Of a stretch of 64,000 nucleotides of DNA, positions 60,770-64,000 are shown piece after piece. A program made the translations under genes and the position numbers. The notes below the pieces were generated by a model, which was not told the DNA's origin, did no database searches, and saw only the letters and a list, made by a program, of their open reading frames with translations. This DNA is from Thermothelomyces thermophilus ATCC 42464 (Eukaryota; Ascomycota; Sordariomycetes; Sordariales; Chaetomiaceae). The stretch lies in NCBI RefSeq assembly GCF_000226095.1, contig NC_016472.1:7750001-7814000 (forward strand), in the 5' to 3' direction. Within the stretch, counting starts at the first letter, position 1. Each line of letters starts with the position of its first letter.

Positions 60770-61183
60770 TGTCACGATTTGGCTGCATAAGGCGACCCGG
60801 CAAGGCGCACAGAACCAATCAGGAACCACAAGACCTAAGGACCAATCAGGAAGTGATCGCAGTGATCGCACTTCGATCAAGACGAGCACTTGGGTAACGA
60901 TCGCAGGATCGCAGCAGCGATCGCACGATCAAGACTCAAGGGGGAAAGGACAAGGAAATTGTATATAGTCACTCGTTCTGGCGAACTCTGGGAGTTCACC
61001 AGTGGTAACAATCACAATCACAGTACTCATACCAAGCATTGCTGATTACTGTGAGAGACAACTCTAAGTGTTGTTGTGAACCCTTTGGCTTCACCGAATC
61101 CCTCAGACGACCTGCCTGCTTGTCCCGCTTCACCCACCTCCGTCTGGACCCTTTCAGAAGCAGTCTGAGTTGGGTTCGTCACA
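60770..61183 (+). repeat. putative 5' LTR of the intact gypsy element
   Basis: The element starts with TGTCACGA exactly where the older gag copy is interrupted. A near-inverted match, TCGTCACA, ends at 61183, giving a candidate LTR of about 414 bp with TG...CA ends. It has five GATCGCA boxes (60853-60935), a TATA-like GTATATAG at 60961 and a perfect hairpin GAACTC-TGG-GAGTTC (60983-60997). The right LTR lies beyond the window, so the 3' boundary cannot be proven, and no clear tRNA primer site is evident after it. Confidence 0.55.
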
Positions 61184-61210
61184 CGTTGTTACCACTCCCT
61201 TTGTTCTGTC

Positions 61211-63472
61211 ATGGTTCAGAACGGAGGTGACTTCGACCTCGACATCGACATGGCTACCAACGTCACGGCCGAACAGCTGCTCGCTCAGCTTGGTCAACTC
61301 CAGCAGCGGATCCAGGAGTTGGACCAGAGAGACAAGGCTGCTCAAGCTCGAATCAAGGAACTCGAGAACCGCGAAAAGTACTCGCAGAAGTTGGTCAACG
61401 AAGCCTACGCCAAAATCGAAGCGCTCGAGACCGCCAAGGCGAGCCGCATCAAGATCGAACCACCTGGTAAATACGGAGGAACCAAGGAGGATCTCGCAGG
61501 ATTCCTGACAAACCTCCGATCCTACTTCCGGCTCAATGACGACAAGTTTCCGGACGACAAAGCCAAAGTCCTCTACGCAGCCACGAGACTAGAGGGCAAG
61601 GCACTCAGATGGTTCGAGCCTACGTGGAACGACTATCTCACGGAGGAAGACGAAGACGATCGAGACGCGTTTACACGGGCAGTCTTCCGATCTTACGACC
61701 GTTTCGAAGAAGAGCTTCGGAAAGTTTTTGGCGACAAAGACGAGAAGATTCATGCGCAAGAAAGACTCGCCAATCTCCGACAGACCAAGTCAGCAGCCTC
61801 CTACGCCGCACAGTTCAGACAGGACATGCTCAAGTCTCAGCTTAACGACGAGGCGTTGATGCAATTGTTCTATAACGGCTTGAAGGAAAAGGTCAAGGAC
61901 GAGCTGTACAAGTACGATCGGCCTGAGACTCTGGATGAATACATCGCGCAGGCCATCAGGATCGATGATCGACTCTACGCACGAGAGCAGCAGAAACGAG
62001 GTCGAATGAACGGAACCACGGTTAAGGCCAACGACAAGAAAAAGCGAGCGTACGTTAGTACCTCGTACGGGACGCACCCCGGAGCCATGGATGTGGACGC
62101 AGCGCAGAAGCAGGACCAGAAGAAGGCGACCAAAGACAAGTCCAATGTTACCTGCTACAACTGCGGAAAGAAAGGGCACTACAAGCGAGAATGCCGGAGC
62201 CCGAAGAAAGAATGGAAACCAACCCCCGGAAAGGAAATTGCGGCCATCGACGAAACCACCAAGAACGTCACCGAAGTAGCAGCCACGAGCTACGAAGACA
62301 AGGACAGTGACACGGACAGTCTCGGACACGACGGCAACGGTGAAGACGAACAAGCACCGTACTCCGAACTGGTCACTGTGGACCCAGAGACAGGTCTTGC
62401 CGAATGGGACATGGCAGGAGAGTATGCGCCGCCAATTTCGATTCTCCCAATCTTGAGGCAGTGGGGTTTCACAGTCACGCAGAGGCGGGATGGATCGTGG
62501 ACAACCGACACCCAAGGAATCGAAAGACCCGGACCCAATGCTCTATTCCTCCAGGAACGAATCGAATGGTACCGCAACGAAGTTTTCCGACTCAACACGG
62601 AACTGCGCGAACGGGATGGGCGCTTGACTCGACTCGCCCAGCAGAGCGATGAGATGAAGGACGAAATGAGGGAACTCCGACGTATCGTGGAAACCATCAA
62701 AGGGGAACAGCCTGTGACATATGATGGGCCCGATAGCTACGCCGAGCACTTTGACGATCAGCAACTCAGCCACGACGTACGGAACCCCGAGTACCAGTTC
62801 ATGCGCGCGAACCGCGGAAAAGATGAGCGTACGTGGGAAAGCTACTGGAAGAAACACTCCTATGTCAGCACTGGAGTACCTACGGTCCACGTACAGTGGG
62901 AAGGATTCGGGAAAGAGTTCCAATACCTTCCAGGCGACGCCACGCGACTGCACCCTCGACACGAGGCACATGCGCAAGTGCCCTGGTTCCAGTGTGTGGC
63001 ACACGAATGCCGATACCACTTCCGCGACAAATTCGAAAACAACCACTGGCCGACCCGACAGGAGAACGGGGACGGAGGCTTGTGCCCTGTGGAATGGGTC
63101 TACGATGCAGGAAACAGAGCGGCCGAATTGCTTTGGAAGATCGAAGCCCGCGATCTAGAAAGCATCACGATAGTTCCAAGACGAGCCTGGCCTAGGCACT
63201 GCGGAACCGGACGAGACACATGGGACTCGTGCTGGAGCAACGATTGCCTCTATCACGCGGACGAAAAGAAATTGCGAATTCGGGAGCTTCAGATGAAGCT
63301 ATGGCACGCACGACGGAAAGCAGAACGGACCCAATGGTGGGAAGCCGCAAGCACTCAATGGCTCACGGAAATGAGCACGATCGACGAAGCCGCTATCAGC
63401 CGAACAACCGAAGAGGTCAGCACTGACCTGGGAAACGGGTCAGGGCCCTTCGAGGGGCCCGGAAACCATTAA
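61211..63472 (+). CDS. gag: retrotransposon Gag with CCHC knuckle and long C-terminal extension
   Basis: A 753-aa structural polyprotein. Residues 1-75 contain a coiled coil (LLAQLGQLQQRIQELDQRDK). Residues about 85-265 are the fungal retrotransposon gag (capsid-like) domain: PGKYGGTKEDLAGFLTNL, YAATRLEGKALRWFEP, AQERLANLRQTKSAASYAAQF, LYNGL-type FYNGLKEKVKDEL. The nucleocapsid zinc knuckle is C315-x2-C318-x4-H323-x4-C328. The remaining 400 residues are unusual for Gag: an acidic linker, a second coiled coil (about 455-500), and a W/H/C-rich region with two related motifs, C595-x4-C600-RYH and C674-x4-C679-LYH. The 3' end overlaps the pol frame by 46 nt, and the overlap holds a frameshift signal. 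The ATG lies about 28 nt after the presumed LTR end. Confidence 0.93.
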   Translation: MVQNGGDFDLDIDMATNVTAEQLLAQLGQLQQRIQELDQRDKAAQARIKELENREKYSQKLVNEAYAKIEALETAKASRIKIEPPGKYGGTKEDLAGFLTNLRSYFRLNDDKFPDDKAKVLYAATRLEGKALRWFEPTWNDYLTEEDEDDRDAFTRAVFRSYDRFEEELRKVFGDKDEKIHAQERLANLRQTKSAASYAAQFRQDMLKSQLNDEALMQLFYNGLKEKVKDELYKYDRPETLDEYIAQAIRIDDRLYAREQQKRGRMNGTTVKANDKKKRAYVSTSYGTHPGAMDVDAAQKQDQKKATKDKSNVTCYNCGKKGHYKRECRSPKKEWKPTPGKEIAAIDETTKNVTEVAATSYEDKDSDTDSLGHDGNGEDEQAPYSELVTVDPETGLAEWDMAGEYAPPISILPILRQWGFTVTQRRDGSWTTDTQGIERPGPNALFLQERIEWYRNEVFRLNTELRERDGRLTRLAQQSDEMKDEMRELRRIVETIKGEQPVTYDGPDSYAEHFDDQQLSHDVRNPEYQFMRANRGKDERTWESYWKKHSYVSTGVPTVHVQWEGFGKEFQYLPGDATRLHPRHEAHAQVPWFQCVAHECRYHFRDKFENNHWPTRQENGDGGLCPVEWVYDAGNRAAELLWKIEARDLESITIVPRRAWPRHCGTGRDTWDSCWSNDCLYHADEKKLRIRELQMKLWHARRKAERTQWWEAASTQWLTEMSTIDEAAISRTTEEVSTDLGNGSGPFEGPGNH

Positions 63473-64000
63473 CGCCCGCGCAGCGGCGAGTGGTAGCGCA
63501 GTACAGGAGGAACTGGCGCAAGAGACCACTATACCGAGACCTCCCGGCAGAAACATGGGAAATCGCCGCAATCTTTGGACGACGGCGGCAAGACAAGCGG
63601 CTGTGGATAACAGCACAGTGGAAACAGCACGAAATGCTCGCACTAGTGGACAGTGGAGCAGAGATGAATCTGATTTCGCCGACACTTGTGAATCAGCTGC
63701 GGATACCCTGGAGAATGAAGCGGAAGCATGGCATAGTCAAAGGGCCATTTCCGACGCAATGGGTACGCAGGGAGACCGAACCGATCGACATCACTGTGGC
63801 AGGGAAGACCACAGCAGTCGTATTCAGCATCGTGGACATGGGCAACGACAAAGACATGATATTGGGGTTACCATGGCATGAAGATTACGACCCGGACATC
63901 AGCTGGAAGAACGGTGGCCACCTGCGACCCCGAATGGAGTCGTATTCGACCAGCGAGATGGGGAGCGCGCAAGGATCGCGAGCGGACGATGCTCAGAGAA
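63427..64000 (+). CDS. pol: retrotransposon Pol, N-terminal part with aspartic protease (truncated by window end)
   Basis: This frame is open from 63427, just after an in-frame TGA (63424), to the end of the window, 191 codons, and lies at -1 relative to gag. There is no ATG near its start; expression by -1 frameshifting from gag is inferred. A basic leader (RRVVAQYRRNWRKRPLYRDLP) is followed by the protease: active site LVDSGAEMNLIS with Asp at 63649, and the C-terminal hallmark MILGLPWHEDYDPDISW, which is characteristic of fungal gypsy-type retropepsins. Reverse transcriptase is expected beyond the window. Confidence 0.88.
63430..63460 (+). promoter_or_regulatory. -1 programmed frameshift signal at the gag-pol overlap
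   Basis: In the gag frame the heptamer G-GGA-AAC (63430-63436) fits the X-XXY-YYZ rule. A 6-nt spacer (63437-63442) leads to an inverted repeat: GGGCCC (63443-63448) pairs with GGGCCC (63455-63460), with a possible extra T-G pair and a TCGA loop. The pol frame opens one codon before the heptamer, and gag ends 36 nt after it. Confidence 0.8.

Larger units (their letters stand above)
60770..64000 (+). mobile_element. Ty3/gypsy-type LTR retrotransposon, 5' part, apparently intact
   Basis: From the LTR-like start to the end of the window this element contains full-length gag and an open pol frame beginning with an aspartic protease. Unlike the copy it interrupts, it shows no RIP damage; codons such as CAG and TGG are intact. 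It is therefore either recent, protected, or inserted after RIP was lost. It is cut off by the window edge; reverse transcriptase, RNase H and integrase must lie to the right if it is complete. Assignment to gypsy rests on the Gag type and the DSGA/ILGLPW protease form, not on domain order. Confidence 0.85.

Noticed and set aside
61790-62515. 241-aa minus-strand frame inside gag
   Set aside because: Antisense shadow of a clear Gag protein.

Overview
This is a euchromatic stretch of a filamentous ascomycete genome (Pezizomycotina, most likely Sordariomycetes). The evidence is the gene content, short introns with GTNNGT donors, CTAAC/CTGAC branch points and CAG/TAG acceptors, GC-rich coding exons, recurrent TACGGAGTA palindromes in long intergenic spaces, and a transposon copy with C-to-T/G-to-A damage of the repeat-induced point mutation (RIP) type. 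Chaetomiaceae would fit, but the species cannot be fixed from the sequence alone.

Layout. 1-6852: gene-poor flank. 6853-9182 (+): HAL4/SAT4-type protein kinase. 9183-13596: long intergenic region holding a 228-bp inverted-repeat element (11751-11978) that looks like a MITE. 13597-17602 (-): ten-exon importin of the Sxm1/Nmd5 (importin-7/8) class. 22061-23501 (-): RfeG-like P/G/Y-rich protein. 25726-27899 (-): DNA polymerase eta. 28998-30333 (-): Pfa5-type palmitoyltransferase. 30334-34305: spacer with a decayed coding stretch. 34306-34523 (+): 52-aa Cys-rich small protein. 37474-40407 (-): ASH1-like SET-domain H3K36 methyltransferase. 44268-45056 (+): LSM7. 45775-46692 (-): unknown 305-aa ORF. 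46708-49209 (-): PAN3. 50287-51899 (+): FAF2/UBXD8-like UBA-UBX protein. 52775-54596 (+): VHS-GAT protein. 54597-59195: gene-free. 59196-64000: retrotransposon island.

The twelve recognised or small host genes are housekeeping or regulatory genes, each with its own promoter; nothing indicates a metabolic cluster. Two act in RNA decay (LSM7 in the Lsm1-7/Lsm2-8 rings, PAN3 in deadenylation). Two act in ubiquitin or vesicle traffic (UBX, VHS-GAT), one in nuclear import, one in translesion synthesis and one in chromatin.

The right end is the most informative part. An apparently intact Ty3/gypsy-type element begins at about 60770. It has a putative LTR, then a 753-aa Gag with a CCHC knuckle and an unusual C-terminal extension. 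The Pol frame opens with an aspartic protease and overlaps gag in the -1 frame. The overlap carries a GGGAAAC slippery heptamer, a 6-nt spacer and a GC-rich hairpin. This element has inserted into the gag of an older, RIP-destroyed copy of its own family.

Other points to check: the unknown 305-aa ORF lies in the same frame as PAN3, separated only by one TAG and five sense codons; three short introns have a length divisible by 3 and contain no stop. All exon structures were read by eye and would need transcripts to confirm them.
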